Shown here: positions 1-11,428 of the stretch, piece by piece
Layout: each line of letters opens with the position of its first letter
How positions within the stretch are numbered: the first letter of the stretch is position 1
NCBI GenBank assembly: GCA_911728435.2
Contig: OU452200.1
Span: 372,001-436,000 of the forward strand
Direction of reading: 5' to 3'
Source: Apoderus coryli
Taxonomy: Eukaryota; Arthropoda; Insecta; Coleoptera; Attelabidae
DNA length: 64,000 nt
The notes under the pieces: model-generated
The model's input: the letters and a program-made list of their open reading frames with translations, nothing else
Databases searched by the model: none
Told to the model about the DNA's origin: nothing
Program-made: the position numbers and the translations under genes

Positions 1-665
1 AAGAAAGAATTTCTTAAGAATAGTATTGAGAATGGAACTTCCCGGGACAACGGGAGGCTGTTACGTGACATGAGCATAACCAGAATAACCCCGATAACAT
101 AAATAGTCATTTTGTTAACCTTTCACATGTCTCTTATGACGAGGATCTCTTTGATTTTTATGCTAATAATCGCAGACACAAAGCTGGCAGCTTTAAGTTT
201 GAATTGGTTGCCTTGGATCAGGTAGAAATTACTCTTTCTAGAATCAGAACCAATGCTGTTGGTAGCGATCGTATCTCTGTAGAAATGTTAAAGAGAGCAT
301 GTCCTTTCTTATTGCCGATTTTGACTAACTTGATTAATTCATGTATTGAATCGTCTGTATTTCCTGATGGATGGAAACTTGCTCATGTAATTCCAGTTCC
401 TAAAAAACCTTGCCCAAAAGCGGTGGGGGATTTACGACCAATTAGTATTCTGCCTGCCATCTCCAAGATCGTCGAGCGTATCTTATTTGACCAGATAAAA
501 GTGTATGTTGAAAATCATTGTCTTCTGCCTAGTACTCAGTCCGGTTTTCGATCTAACTATAGCTGTTGTACGGCCTTGCTTAAGATAACGGATGACATTT
601 TTAGGCCGGTGGACAATGGATTATTCGAAGGCATTCGATCGAGAATAGAGACTGTTAGACAATAA
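1..665 (+). pseudogene. LINE reverse transcriptase fragment (5' part of RT domain)
   Basis: This is a remnant of a non-LTR retrotransposon RT. The open stretch 204-665 reads through the finger region, with a conserved block spelling RPISILPAISKIVERILFDQ near residues 78-97 and the following SGFRSNYSCCTALL block. At about 615 the frame shifts; the alternative frame then gives DYSKAFDR, which is catalytic motif A of LINE RTs, and hits a stop within two codons. Endonuclease and the rest of the RT are absent. The piece at 1629-2150 belongs to a closely related family (shared SNAVGSD/TNAVGSD block). It is dead: no start context, a frameshift and a 3' truncation. LINE identity is certain; the clade is not. 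Confidence 0.8.
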
Positions 666-1628
666 AGTGTATTTATTTAATTTCGTTCGCAACTCGGTTT
701 CTTACTTTATGAAACCCCGATATAATATGCAAAGATCTGAATATAATATAAAAAACAATAAAATAGAAACAAAATACCAAAGTAAAATAGAGAATACTAT
801 CATCAAGAATATTCTATTTGAGAATGATTTTCGCGCCAATATTCACATAAGAGAACCAACAGGAGCAGGCAGGAATGGTTTGTGGTATGCGCTTACCGAC
901 CACGATGCCGTCGTCTGATGCAAATAATAAAAATGCAATATGCAATATAACATCCTCTCTATACGAACAGAGCTCTGGCTAGTTTTTCTGCACACAGTTA
1001 TTGAGTACAGTTTGGATACATTCCAAGAAGCCAGAGAAGGGCGAAAACTTCACAAATTCGAACGAAATAAATAATACTTTGATGGAATTACAAATTGGTA
1101 GTTTTGAGAAACGTTTATTATAAGGAGAAAGGCTTAAGACAAATTTGTAGATAACTTGGTCAACTTCAAAAAACAGCTCGTGCTGTCAATTGTAATAAAA
1201 TATTAAACAAATTTGTAGGAACTGCAAAATCCGTATACAACATCGTTACTCTTGAGGAAACATGGATATAATCGTATTAGTGGGAAACCAAGATGGGTGT
1301 TCCAAGACGATTCCAATTCCACAAAAGTTCTTCGAGCACGAAGTACTTTCAAGATAATATCGCTTGTTCTTCGGGTCTACAGAACATTCCTTTAGAGGAT
1401 CGAAAACAGATAAGGTAAATGATAGATAGTAATTTGTTTTCCAAAATGTGTGGTCAGCGATTTTCATTAATACTCACCCGAGTGAATAATAACCATTATA
1501 TTCGAGATGATGATGAGATGAAGTATCATTATGCTTTTAGATTGAGGCATATAATCAGTATGACGGCCGAATCACTCGGGCTGATAACATGAGCAGGGAA
1601 TGTTGGACAATAATTAACGAAAAGCGAA
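666..1628. other. No supportable gene
   Basis: AT-rich sequence between two LINE RT fragments. Short open stretches (for example 667-918) show no recognisable family motif, no splice-site structure and no coding bias I can defend. It probably consists of decayed transposon sequence. Confidence 0.4.
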
Positions 1629-2150
1629 ATGGAAGTCCGCGGAAATTCTTCTAAACAAAATTGGAAATTATTACGAAATCTAAACATTTATGCAAGGGAA
1701 AATATCACAATACCGTCTTTTATTCATGATGTTGATAATATTAATGATTTTTTTGTGGCCACTTCTACCAACAATCCGGACCCAGGAACGATCAATTTTT
1801 ACTTAGGTAATAAAATTAGGCCTGATATTAACTTTGAATTTACAATGGTGGATCATGGGGAGATACTTGATGCATTGCTTGGGATTAAGTCAAATGCTGT
1901 AGGCAGTGACATGATCAGTATTGATATGCTAGTAGTAGTAGTTGTCCGTTTATAATGCCCTTTATACAGCATCTAGTTAATTACTATATAGAAACGAGGA
2001 ACTTCCCAACATGTTGGAAAGAAGCCAATGTCATTCCAATCCCAAAACTAAAACTTCATCAATATTTAAGGATCTTATAGACCGATTAATATACTCCCAG
2101 CGATCTCCAAGGTTATTGAGAGAGTGTTCTGCAATCAAATGAAAACATAT
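1629..2150 (+). pseudogene. LINE reverse transcriptase fragment, related to the 1-665 copy
   Basis: A second N-terminal RT fragment of the same family as 1-665. 1629-1920 reads the pre-RT linker and the GIKSNAVGSDMISIDML block. A short GTA repeat near 1930 then breaks the frame. The following sequence still encodes FPTCWKEANVIPIPK in another frame and, after an in-frame stop, RPINILPAISKVIERVF. It is cut off near 2150, before catalytic motif A. A possible LINE-like tail (TAT/TTA repeats) lies at 2238-2262. Non-functional. Confidence 0.75.
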
Positions 2151-2262
2151 CTTTAGTATTGCTAATATGTTAAGCTAGGAGGCTGTGCATCGACTTCGCC
2201 TTTTGTGTAACTTTTCTAACCTCTCAATAAAGTCATTTATTATATTATTATTATTAACCAAA

Positions 2263-3184
2263 TAACAGGTTTTTAAGTAAACAGTGTGCGCCTTTAGAAT
2301 AGACTTATAGAACCCATAAGTACGGTTGAATTGCAGATTTTCTTCCTTTTAGGTTTATTATATGTTCTTCTATTTCTTGAACTGTTTTAGCACAAAATAA
2401 AAAAGATTCTTGAGAGTCTTTTATTGTGTACTTTAAATGGTTTATCTTTCCACTGGCACCTTTGGAACATAGCTTAGCGGATAGCACTAAATATCCATGA
2501 AGAGCCCATAAAATTTCTCCCCTCGTATCGGCGGGTTTTCAACATTACAAAGGATTACCGCACTGTGTTTTTAAACTGACTTTAGTTTTGTACTTTACTA
2601 AATGGTACTTATATAAAAGGATTACTACTTACCTTATATTTCTACATTTGTTGTATTATTTGGGAACAAATTTTAAAAATAGATTTAGGACCACACTTCA
2701 CTTTTCAACTGTATACATTTAACTAAACAAAACAAAAAGGACGCGTAAACAAAAAGTCTATGAGAATGTCATAATGTCAATGTTTTGAGTATTCAGTCTA
2801 TGGTCCGGGTGCATTGATTTGCGCGCGTTATTCAGAATTTAACGGTTAGGTTCGTAAAATTAATGCTTAGCATCCATTGAATCAACGATGATCGTTTATT
2901 AGTTTTTATGTTCGCTGTTCATAGGTGTATGATTTACAAATTATTGTGTTAAAGGCGAAGAGCATAAATTAATAAATTTAAAACATTGAAGCAATAAATA
3001 GTGACATTATATTGGTGAAAAAAAACATAAATTTTCGATGTCTTGCATTTATTGATTAATGTTTCATCGTACATTGTTTCTATGTATGAAATTATTAATT
3101 TATGATCAAAATTCATTGTAACAGTGACCAATTCATAATATTAATGTTCAAAATATTGATGACAACCATTCATTGGTTTTACAT
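2263..3184. other. No supportable gene
   Basis: AT-rich non-coding sequence. Small open frames on both strands overlap each other and show no family motif. Confidence 0.4.
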
Positions 3185-3935
3185 ACAATATTTTTTTCAG
3201 TGTATAGCAAACAACACAAGCAATAAGAGTTATCTGATACGTATAGGAGGTCAGTCTATAAAAAATGTGTGTAATACCAAATTTCTGGGCGTGTACTGAT
3301 CTGGGACATACATGTTGACACCATACTACCAAAAGTCAGTAGCTGTGTGTTTCTGATAAAGAGAATATTAGAGGTACTGTATCAACCAGCATTCTGAAAT
3401 TGATACTTCGGCTTAGTCCAGTCTTCCTTGGCATATGGAATCATATTTTAGGGAGGAGCCGGTGGGTCGACTAGAGTATTCAGGGCCCAAAAAAAGGTTA
3501 TAAGAGCAATACAAAAAATTCCTCAGACAACATCATGTAGGGAACATTTTGTGCATTTGAAAATAATTACTTTTCCTTACCTCTACATACGCACTCATAA
3601 TTCATATAAAAAAACAAAGTGAATCGTTGCTTAAAAGAGAAGATGTTCACAATTATGGCACTAGAAACAAAAATAACGTGGTTTTGCCATTTTCTAGACT
3701 AAGTATTGGTCAGAAAAATCCTAACTAAATCGGCGTAAAGTGTTATAATAAGATTCTGAAAATTTACAAATTTAAAAACCTAACATTTAGGAGATTTAAG
3801 CTGGAATTGAGAAATTATTTTGTGGATAAATGTTTTTATTCTGTAGATGAATTTTTGAACGGATTAATATGTATCTATTAGTAACATGTATTGTTATCAT
3901 TCGGTGGAACTAAAAAATAAATAAATAAATATGTT
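3185..3935 (+). pseudogene. Decayed LINE RT C-terminal region with 3' tail
   Basis: Read across frames, this stretch shows the C-terminal half of a LINE RT: TKFLGVY (the KFLG motif) near 3277-3297, then a thumb region, then VHNYGTRNKNNV near 3650, a block common in the C-termini of Jockey/CR1-like RTs. There are many stops and frameshifts. The sequence ends in a TAAA-type microsatellite at 3912-3933, compatible with the tail of a CR1-like LINE. The catalytic motifs A and C are not present. It is an old, dead copy, recognisable only by residue patterns. Confidence 0.65.
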
Positions 3936-4985
3936 ATTTGACATTCGTGGACAAATTTTTTTTACCTTAGATACTTGTAGCAAATAAGTTCTGTTATAAA
4001 TTGCTAGGAGTATCCAACGCCAATTCAAGAAATGTCCAAACAAACAAATAACAAGGAAAACAAAATTCCACTTACCTCGAGCGAAATTTTTCGAAACTGC
4101 AGCTAGCAGACAGCGACTAAACAACCTCCTCCTGATAAAAGTCCAACTCTAAATGACTCACTTGGATCAAGATTACCACAACAGAAATTTGTAATTCGCA
4201 CAAAAATTTTGTTTATCAATAAAAGAGGAATCGAGAAGGTACAATGCAATAACAGCGTCGCGGCGCGTGTAAATTACAAAATACACAGTGAGATACTAAA
4301 CGACGACGGGGATGCTGCGTCTCTGAATTGTGTGGCGTCTCGACGCTACGTTCAAATATATGGTATGATGGTTGTTGTCGTGTTTTGTTTGGTGTGTGAG
4401 TGTAATAGGTGCGCAGGTGTTCTAGAGCCGAGCCATGATGTATAATATGCATGGGGTATATGAGTGAGTGAGTCCTCCATTTATATTACGAGGGACTTTA
4501 TGCTAGCTGTCATGATTTGAGAAATGAGAAATATACAGGGATATCGGAGATTTGCGTGGAATATTAAATCAACTGTTTACTAGGATCTCTGATCGAATAT
4601 CCTTTAGATATTTGGCTTCTACATAAACCTGGTGCACTCACTGAACTTCGAATGGAATAGAAACCTTTTTATCCGCGTTGCAACTCAGCCAACTACTTAG
4701 GTTAAGTAGACCTTGTTACTCTGCTCTATTTAAAGTAGCAGATTGACAAGCGTCTTCAGCTGGGCTCAGACGAATGGTGTATTTGGCACCAATATTTGCG
4801 TATTTGACAAGTATACAAGCTTTTTAATAGCCATTAGAATCGGGGTGTTGACAAAAAACATGTACAATTTACAAAGGGCATAGATAGCGGCCATCCTGAA
4901 AATGTTGTTGCTGTTTCTGCAGCTTTCGTAGTATGAGTGCTTGCTATTTAAAATTAAAGAAAAAGAGAAGATGGCAATAAATAGA
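3936..4985. other. No supportable gene
   Basis: Non-coding sequence with mutually overlapping short frames on both strands at 4209-4452. No repeats or family motifs recognised. It could include LTR or 3' sequence of the neighbouring gypsy relic, but I see no paired terminal repeat that would show this. Confidence 0.35.
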
Positions 4986-4989
4986 AGTC

Positions 4990-5390
4990 GAGATAGGTAA
5001 GAACTTTTCGTCATCATCTTCAGTCGACCATTCGCGTCCTGTGCTGCCTCTATCCAATTGGTCTTTATTCTTTTGATGTCGTCTATCCATCTGATTGGTG
5101 CACGGCTTCTACTTCTGTATGTTTCTTGGCGCGGTCTCCTTCTCAAGTATCCTTTTTGTCCAGTGATTGTCCGAATGTCGCGCCACATAACCCCTAGTTC
5201 CATTTTAAGGTTGTATCGCGTCAGTCACTCCGGATCTTTCCCTTAATGCTATATTTGTGATCTTGTCTATTAGCGATATACCTAACATCGACCTCTCCAT
5301 TTTCCTCTGCGCGATACTTATTTTATTTGTAGTGTTCTTTGTGAGGGTAAGTGCTTCAGCCCCGTATGTAAGCACCGGCAATACGCACTG
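4990..5390 (-). pseudogene. RTE-type LINE RT C-terminus (3' end fragment)
   Basis: On the minus strand, 5384-5205 encodes LPVLTYGAEALTLTK followed by AQRKMERSMLGISL, the conserved C-terminal region of RTE-like endonuclease/RT polyproteins. After a frameshift near 5204, 5203-5030 encodes a Trp-Ile-Asp-Asp-Ile-Lys block (APIRWIDDIKRI) and NWIEAAQD, the usual end of those proteins. Only this C-terminal part is present, as expected of a 5'-truncated insertion. It is fused in frame to the gypsy relic upstream, giving one chimeric open frame. Confidence 0.7.
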
Positions 5391-6410
5391 GAGTTTGTTT
5401 GTAATATTATTGCATATTCTTGAAAAAGCATCAGCTGCCCTATTTGATTTTCCAGGACGATAAACTATTTCAAATTTGAAACACGAAAGTTCTATGCGCC
5501 AACGCATGATTTTGTCATTTTTGATTTTATTTGTGTAGTTTGTATTGAACATAAAAGATACTGATTTCTGGTCTGTCACTAATTTAAAATGTCTTCCAAT
5601 TAAAAAATGTCTCCACTTCTTTAATGCTTCAACACAAGAATATGCCTCTTGTTCTATAGCAGGGTGTCGTCTCTCTGCTTCGGATAGTGTCCGTGAAAAG
5701 AATGCCACAGGCCTTCCAGCTTGACTCAACGTAGCGGCTATAGCAAAATCAGATGCATCTGTCTCTACAATTAAAATTTCTTTATCGTCGATGCTCCACA
5801 GAAGCGAGTTAGCTATGTCACTCCTTATTTCTTCGAAAGCGGAAACTAGTTGTGTACTGAGTGGAAATGTCTTGCAGTCTATTAAACATCTTATCTTTTC
5901 AGAAAATTTGGTAATCCATTTTGAATAATGTGAGAACATTCCCAATGCTCTTTGAAGAGTTTTGATATTGTTGGGAATTGGCATTTCTAAAAGAGGTTTC
6001 AACCTGTCAGAATCTGGTTTCATAGTATGGTTTTCTATCGTATAGCCTAAAATATTGATTGATTTTTTGTTATAGTGACATTTATCTTCATTTAATGTTA
6101 ACCCATATTTTTGAGCAGCAAGCATAAATTGATGTAGATTTGAGTCATGATTTATTTGATCTTTGCCACAAATCGTTACATCATCTAAATAGGCAAAACG
6201 CCTTGTAAGTTTTCTTTTTGAATGATGGAATCAATCACCCTTTGGAAACAAGAAACTCAATTAGTGACTCCAAATGGAGTACGTTTAAACTGGTAAAGCC
6301 GACCGCCTGCTTCAAAAGCTGTAAATGGTTTATCTGATTCTTGAATTAGCACTTGGTGATAAGCGGATTTTAAATCAATGGTGCTAAATATTGTAAATTT
6401 TGAGATTTTG
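5391..6410 (-). pseudogene. Ty3/gypsy LTR-retrotransposon RT-RNase H remnant
   Basis: The minus strand encodes part of a gypsy pol. 6400-6180 shows RT palm sequence (TIDLKSAYHQ, then FKRTPFGVT) and, after a frameshift, the catalytic YLDDV box around 6180-6200. 6125-5405 continues with the RT connection (LGYTIENH), then RNase H with LIVETDASDFAIAATLSQ, the family's first catalytic Asp, and VTDQKSV further on. Gag, protease and integrase are missing. The open frame runs directly into RTE LINE coding sequence at about 5390. A premature stop and a frameshift near 6230-6260 show it is inactive. Confidence 0.8.
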
Positions 6411-6418
6411 GACTCTTA

Positions 6419-6645
6419 TTTAATCATATTGTATACTTTCAATTATTGTTGTTATATTTGTTAATTCTTGTTTATGTTAAAACTGTCAACTTATGTCAAG
6501 ATATGCGAATTAAAGCCTAATTCTGAAAAGGTCTATTATTACAATTTAATTCGCATATCTTGACATAAGTTGATAGTTTTAACATAAACAAGAATTAACA
6601 AATATAACAACAATACATAATTGAAAGTATATAATATGATTAAAT
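6419..6645. repeat. Long imperfect inverted repeat (hairpin), arms ~100 bp
   Basis: 6419-6516 and 6544-6645 are near-perfect reverse complements, differing by a few substitutions and a 4-bp gap, separated by about 27 bp. The left arm starts next to the gypsy RT relic. It may be two LTR or MITE fragments in opposite orientation. Confidence 0.75.
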
Positions 6646-7414
6646 ATATAACAAGCTGTCAGTTGCCAGATTGCAACACCAGGGTTGCCAAATCCCGAAA
6701 TATAAATGGCAACCCTCGTAATAGCACAATTATTTGGGCAACACGTTTGAGCCCTCGACAAGTATAGACAGCTATGGACTTTCCAAGTGCACCAATAATT
6801 GTGGCATTTTTACCGACATGGGCTGGCAAAATGACCAGTAGACACAAGTGAGAAATAATTATACCTACAAGTAAACCACTCACACGACAAGGCGTCTGAG
6901 CCCGGCTTTAATTAAAAGACTGACCAAGTGTTATCAAGCAAATAAAAGAACATAGACTACATGAAGAAAAGCATGATTAAAACTAGGACAGAAGGGGCCT
7001 ATCTATACAAATTCGAGAGTAAGAGCCGCGAAAGATTGATATTTTGCGATCTTCTCTCTAGGTAGCTGCAAAACCGAATCTTCTATGGTTTTCGACATAT
7101 AAATCCCCAAATGCAAGTCTTGTTACTACGTTAATTGAATGACACTGATAATCGGGGATTAAAACAATAAAATCAGGTGATGCAAGGTACATTTGAAAGT
7201 TTAAGGTGTAAGATAGAAGCAAGACGATTCTCTATCTAAATATTATTAAAGCAAATATAATTTTATATCAACACATTTACAACTTCTCATTATTTATCTT
7301 TATGACATGATGCTGCATAAAATTGTAAATCGATTATTTGATAAACAAATCCTTTTATATATGCTTAGTAATTGATAATAATAATGGATAACAAAGTTAA
7401 TAGCACATTATAAT
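6646..7414. other. Upstream region of the FABP gene; no gene seen
   Basis: Non-coding. The last part is the presumed 5' regulatory region of the downstream FABP gene. No specific enhancer site can be asserted. Confidence 0.4.
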
Positions 7415-7450
7415 TATATAAAGATGTGTGGATAGAAATTATGTTCATTC
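7415..7450 (+). promoter_or_regulatory. Core promoter of the FABP gene (TATA + initiator)
   Basis: TATATAAA at 7415-7422 is followed by TCATTC at 7445-7450, an exact match to the arthropod initiator TCAKTY. The initiator A at 7447 lies 32 bp after the start of the TATA box, the standard spacing. The predicted transcript has a 5' leader of 75 nt before the ATG at 7522. Confidence 0.65.
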
Positions 7451-7521
7451 ATTGTATATACTTTGCTGCTTAATCACGCTTTCTGATTTTCTTTGTTTTT
7501 GTGTCTAAATTTTTCATCCAA

Positions 7522-8329
7522 ATGGAGAAGTACGCGGGAAAATACGAACACGTTAAGAGCGAAAACCTTGTTGAATATTATGTTGGTTTGGGTAAGTTGA
7601 CATCAAGACTTTTCCCATAGTGTTTTTTCAATAAAAGATTATACTGTTGTGGCATTATTTTGTACTTTATAAAAATTAACAGCAAAAAAGCTACACATTT
7701 ATCAATATCAATTTGTACTTATAGGAGTTCCAAAAGACAAGATACCAACGCAGGTATCTGAAACCTTGGAACTTCAAGTCAACGGGAACACATTGACTCT
7801 AGTCAAACCGAGTCGTTCAGAAACTTTTACTTTAAACGAAGAAGTGGATAGAAATGTTGCAGGAACAACTATTAAGGTACGAGTATATCTTCTATAAAGT
7901 TATTTATGGGTAAGATTTATCTCTCCTACTCAAATTAACGGCCCAAATTTCCTTTAAATTATACTAATTTGTACGGTCACTTTACACCCATTTCCTTAAA
8001 GTTAATACTCATGAGTTATCCGCAGACCTTTGCACATGACTCTATTTAACATATTACTTTGGGCGTTTTTTAGACCAGTCTAAGTTTAGAGGGAGGCCAA
8101 CTTGTCCAGACAGACGTTGCTGATAATATTGTCAACAAAAAAATCTATGAATTATCTGGTTCTGAACTTATAGTGGTAAGTTGATATGCGAATGTTTATT
8201 GTTAATCAAAACAATGTTTTTGTTGACTTTTTCATTATTCAAAATGATGCAATTTTTATTTGATTTTAGAAATTTAGTTCAACGAAAGCTGGAGTGCCCA
8301 ATGCTACGAGATGGTATAAGAAATTGTAA
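7522..8329 (+). CDS. Fatty-acid-binding protein (intracellular lipid-binding protein), 4 exons
   Basis: The predicted product is a cytosolic carrier of long-chain fatty acids or related hydrophobic ligands. Exons are 7522-7591, 7725-7876, 8074-8175 and 8270-8329, all with GT-AG introns, giving 127 residues, normal for the family (about 127-135). The N-terminus MEKYAGKYEHVKSENL matches the F/Y-x-G-x-Y/W-K start of FABPs. The C-terminus carries R-W-Y (TRWYKKL), the Arg-x-Tyr pair that holds the ligand carboxylate. Exon sizes of 70, 152, 102 and 60 nt follow the conserved four-exon FABP gene plan, including the 102-nt third exon. No signal peptide. The gene looks intact. It stands alone between transposon relics, with its own promoter and poly(A) signal. 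The cellular-retinoic-acid-binding branch of the same superfamily is an alternative. Confidence 0.9.
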
Positions 8330-8337
8330 ATTGTATT

Positions 8338-8343
8338 AATAAA
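8338..8343 (+). terminator. Poly(A) signal of the FABP gene
   Basis: AATAAA begins 9 nt after the stop codon. It is the first canonical signal downstream of the coding sequence. Confidence 0.6.
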
Positions 8344-8830
8344 ACTAATTTTTCATTAAAATTATAATGTATTTTATTTTGACAAATTAAATATGCAGGA
8401 ATCCCTCAAATTTCTGGGAAATCACTTCGACAGAATTATTGTTGATCCGTTATATGAGCAACTGTAACTTTAAAATAATACTTGATGTTAGATTTGAAGA
8501 AATGTTGAAGAAAATGATAGAAAAATTTGTGTTGACATGTTTTGTTTATTACACTGAGGCATGAAACGACAGATACTGACGAATTTCTTTGCTCCTATTA
8601 TGAGCTGCCAGCGTGTATAATTAAAATTTATATTAAAATCTCTTTGAGCGATTTTGCATTTATTTATCTACAATATTCTTTGAAATTCATTTCATTCTCA
8701 CGTCAAATAAAAATTTATTCAAATTCGTACATAATTTGCGATTATTTTGCTCATGATATTATGTCTCTGATTATGGCAATAACTTGTTACAAAACGTGTC
8801 TTGTTAAAAAGATTATTTAACATCAACACT
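8344..8830. other. No supportable gene
   Basis: AT-rich sequence. The open frame at 8542-8820 has the composition of random AT-rich DNA and no recognised motif. Confidence 0.4.
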
Positions 8831-10800
8831 CAATAAGAGGCGATCCGGCACACCTTTGGAGGTTTCTTCAGAATGAAAAACAAAGGTCACGTATTCCTGG
8901 TGTTATGTGTGACGAGCAGGGCACTGAAATATCGTTTCCGGATTTGCTAATTATTTTCGTAGTGTACCTATATGTTGATTCGATAAGCCAGGACTATACT
9001 GAGGCTTTTAACAGTGATGATCTGGTAGATGTGGGGAGCTTGGATATGGAAGATAATCTAAGTGCTCTGAAAAGTCTAAAACCGAAGATGACTGCAGGTA
9101 TAGATAACCTACCCGCGTTGGTAGTTAAAGATTGTGCTAATGCATTTGTGGAACCATTGTATTACATTTTTAATTTATCCCTGCGGTCCAACTTGTTTCC
9201 TGACTACTGGAAGATAGCTCGTATATGTCCTATACATAAATCGGGAGATATTAACAGAATCGAAAACTATCGACCTATTTCAATTCTTCCTAATTTCGCA
9301 AAGGTTTTTGAAATTGCTCTGCACAATAAGTTATTTGGGCAAATAACACATAGGCTAGTTTACCAGCAACATGGGGTCATTAAGAGTCGTTCTACGGTGA
9401 CCAATCTAACCACTTTCCTGCAGGATGTAATTCCGGCTGTCGGTCGAGGTTAGCAAGTCGACGCAATCTATACCGACTTTTCCAAGGCGTTCGATAAGAT
9501 TGATCATTCCCTGATTCAACAGAAGATGTGCAACATTGGCTTCGGCAGGAATCTGATATCTTTTTTTCAGTCCTATCTGGGAGCAAGGCAACAATTTACA
9601 ATACAATGGATTCGGTTCAAGTTCTCCTCAAGTGGAACTCCGCAGGGCAGTACGTTGGCTCCTCTTCTTTTTGCAATATTCGTAAACGATATTGGCTCTG
9701 GTTTCAATAGCAATTATTTGTTGTTTGCGGATGATTTAAAATTGTATCGCACTGTTGTTTGTGAGAACGATTGCGCACAGCTTCAAACAGATCTGTGTCG
9801 GCTCTCAAAATGGTGTGATCTAAATAGACTTCCTCTAAGTCTGAACAAATGTAAGTCGGTGACATTTACAAGACGTCAAGATCCGTTTTTGCGAAACTAC
9901 ACCATCGATAATTCAAATTTGGAACGCTGTGCTTTAATTAAAGATCTTGGTGTATACTTGGATGGTGATTTATCTTTCAACTACCAGATCGAGCAAGTTT
10001 CTGCTAATGCTTTGCGAATGTTAGGATTTATTTTTAGACAGACCAGAGAATTCAACAACGTGGACTGCCTGAAAAGTTTCTATTTCGCCTTTGTTGTGTC
10101 TATTTTGGAATTCGCTACAATCATTTGGTCGTCCATCTACCGTGTTCATATACAGAGATTGGAGAGTATCCAACGTAAGTTTTTAAAATATTTGTCATTT
10201 AAAATTGATGGATATTTTCCTCCTCGTGGGTGTGATCACGGCCTGTTACTGACAAGGTTCGGATTTCGGCCGTTAGCCGAGACACGCATCTTCGCGTCTC
10301 AGATCTTTCTTTTTAAGTTGATCAACAATATGTTGGATTGTCCTCGGTTGCTTCAGCACCTATGGTTTCGTGTCCCTAGGGTTCACTCTAGAAGCGCTAG
10401 TTTATTTTGGGTGCCACAGATTCGTTCTAATTATGAATCTAAAGCACCGCTATTTCGGGCTTGTAAATACAGCAACTGATTAGTTATTAATGAAAACGTT
10501 GTTTTTTTTTAATGTATCGCTTGATTCTTTTAAGAAAAGCTTAGAGATATGTTTGCGGGCTACTGATTTGGATTTGTTTTGATGAATTATGTTCATGTGT
10601 TAATTATTTATTGTTATTATTAATTGTTCTTGTAATCCTCCCAATTTTATTTTGTATATATTTTTCTATTTTTCAGTTAGTTTTAAGTTAGTTGGGTATT
10701 TTTGTATGCTAATGCTAGGCAATTGTTTTTGTTTATGTAAGATTTTGTCTTGTTATTGGGTAGCAATACCTGTTAGACAATAACGAGATTATTATTGTTA
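8831..10800 (+). pseudogene. CR1-like LINE, RT domain with one nonsense codon
   Basis: 8905-10479 is a single reading frame interrupted only by a TAG at 9451-9453, just before catalytic motif A. It begins in the linker before the RT (LKPKMTAGIDNLP), then RPISILPNFAKVFE. After the stop come YTDFSKAFDKIDH (motif A), SSGTPQGSTLAPLLF (motif B) and LLFADDLKLY (motif C, residues ADD), then the thumb and C-terminal region. The endonuclease and ORF1 are absent, so it is 5'-truncated. The 3' untranslated part to about 10790 ends in sequence resembling the TGTTGGGCAATAAA terminus of the CR1-like copies at 30540 and 41373, so it is probably the same clade. It is recent enough to keep the frame apart from the stop. 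Confidence 0.85.
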
Positions 10801-11426
10801 TCGAATTCTTCGTCAGCAAGTATTATGAAAAAAAGTAATGCAAAAAAATTTTTTTTCAAATGGATATCGACCTAAGTACCTACGCCTCTGTCAAGTCATG
10901 ACGTTCATTTTCCGTTCTACACGATAGCTTCTCTATTCAGACAGAACTAATCAGGGAAATTGAATTTCAAACTGAGTGACACGCACCACATCCGTAGTAG
11001 TATTGAATAAAATGCCATCAAAACTAGCCTGCCCGGCTGCTATAGCCAATAATAAACGCAAATATTTTTCTTTTTAATTTCCAATTATTATTTCCACCTG
11101 ACTAGAATCATCGGACAGCAGAGGTTCTCTTTCATTTACTTTGTACATTCATGTGCTCTTTTTTTTTTTAAATTTTGATTTACCAGTTATTGTTTACTCA
11201 AATATGTGTCACTATATTAAATTTTACTAGATTTGAAGTAGAACTAGAACTACCAGGCTTACATTTTATGTTTTTGAAAGATCTGGGAAGGAAATAAAAT
11301 TTTTGGAAAACCAACTATTTTATTGCTTTTCAGAATATACCCCTTTATGGTTTATAAACTTTTGCATGTGTTCAAAACAGATTTCCAAATTCAGATTTTG
11401 TAAAAATATAATAGCTGCCTCTCTTA
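10801..11426. other. No supportable gene
   Basis: Non-coding AT-rich spacer between a LINE and a foldback element. No motif recognised. Confidence 0.4.
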
Positions 11427-11428
11427 TA

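Noticed and set aside
667..918. Frame after the first RT fragment, read as RT continuation
   Set aside because: The residues do not follow the RT pattern after motif A; it appears unrelated or too decayed.
8542..8820. Open frame between FABP and LINE
   Set aside because: AT-rich chance frame with no motif.
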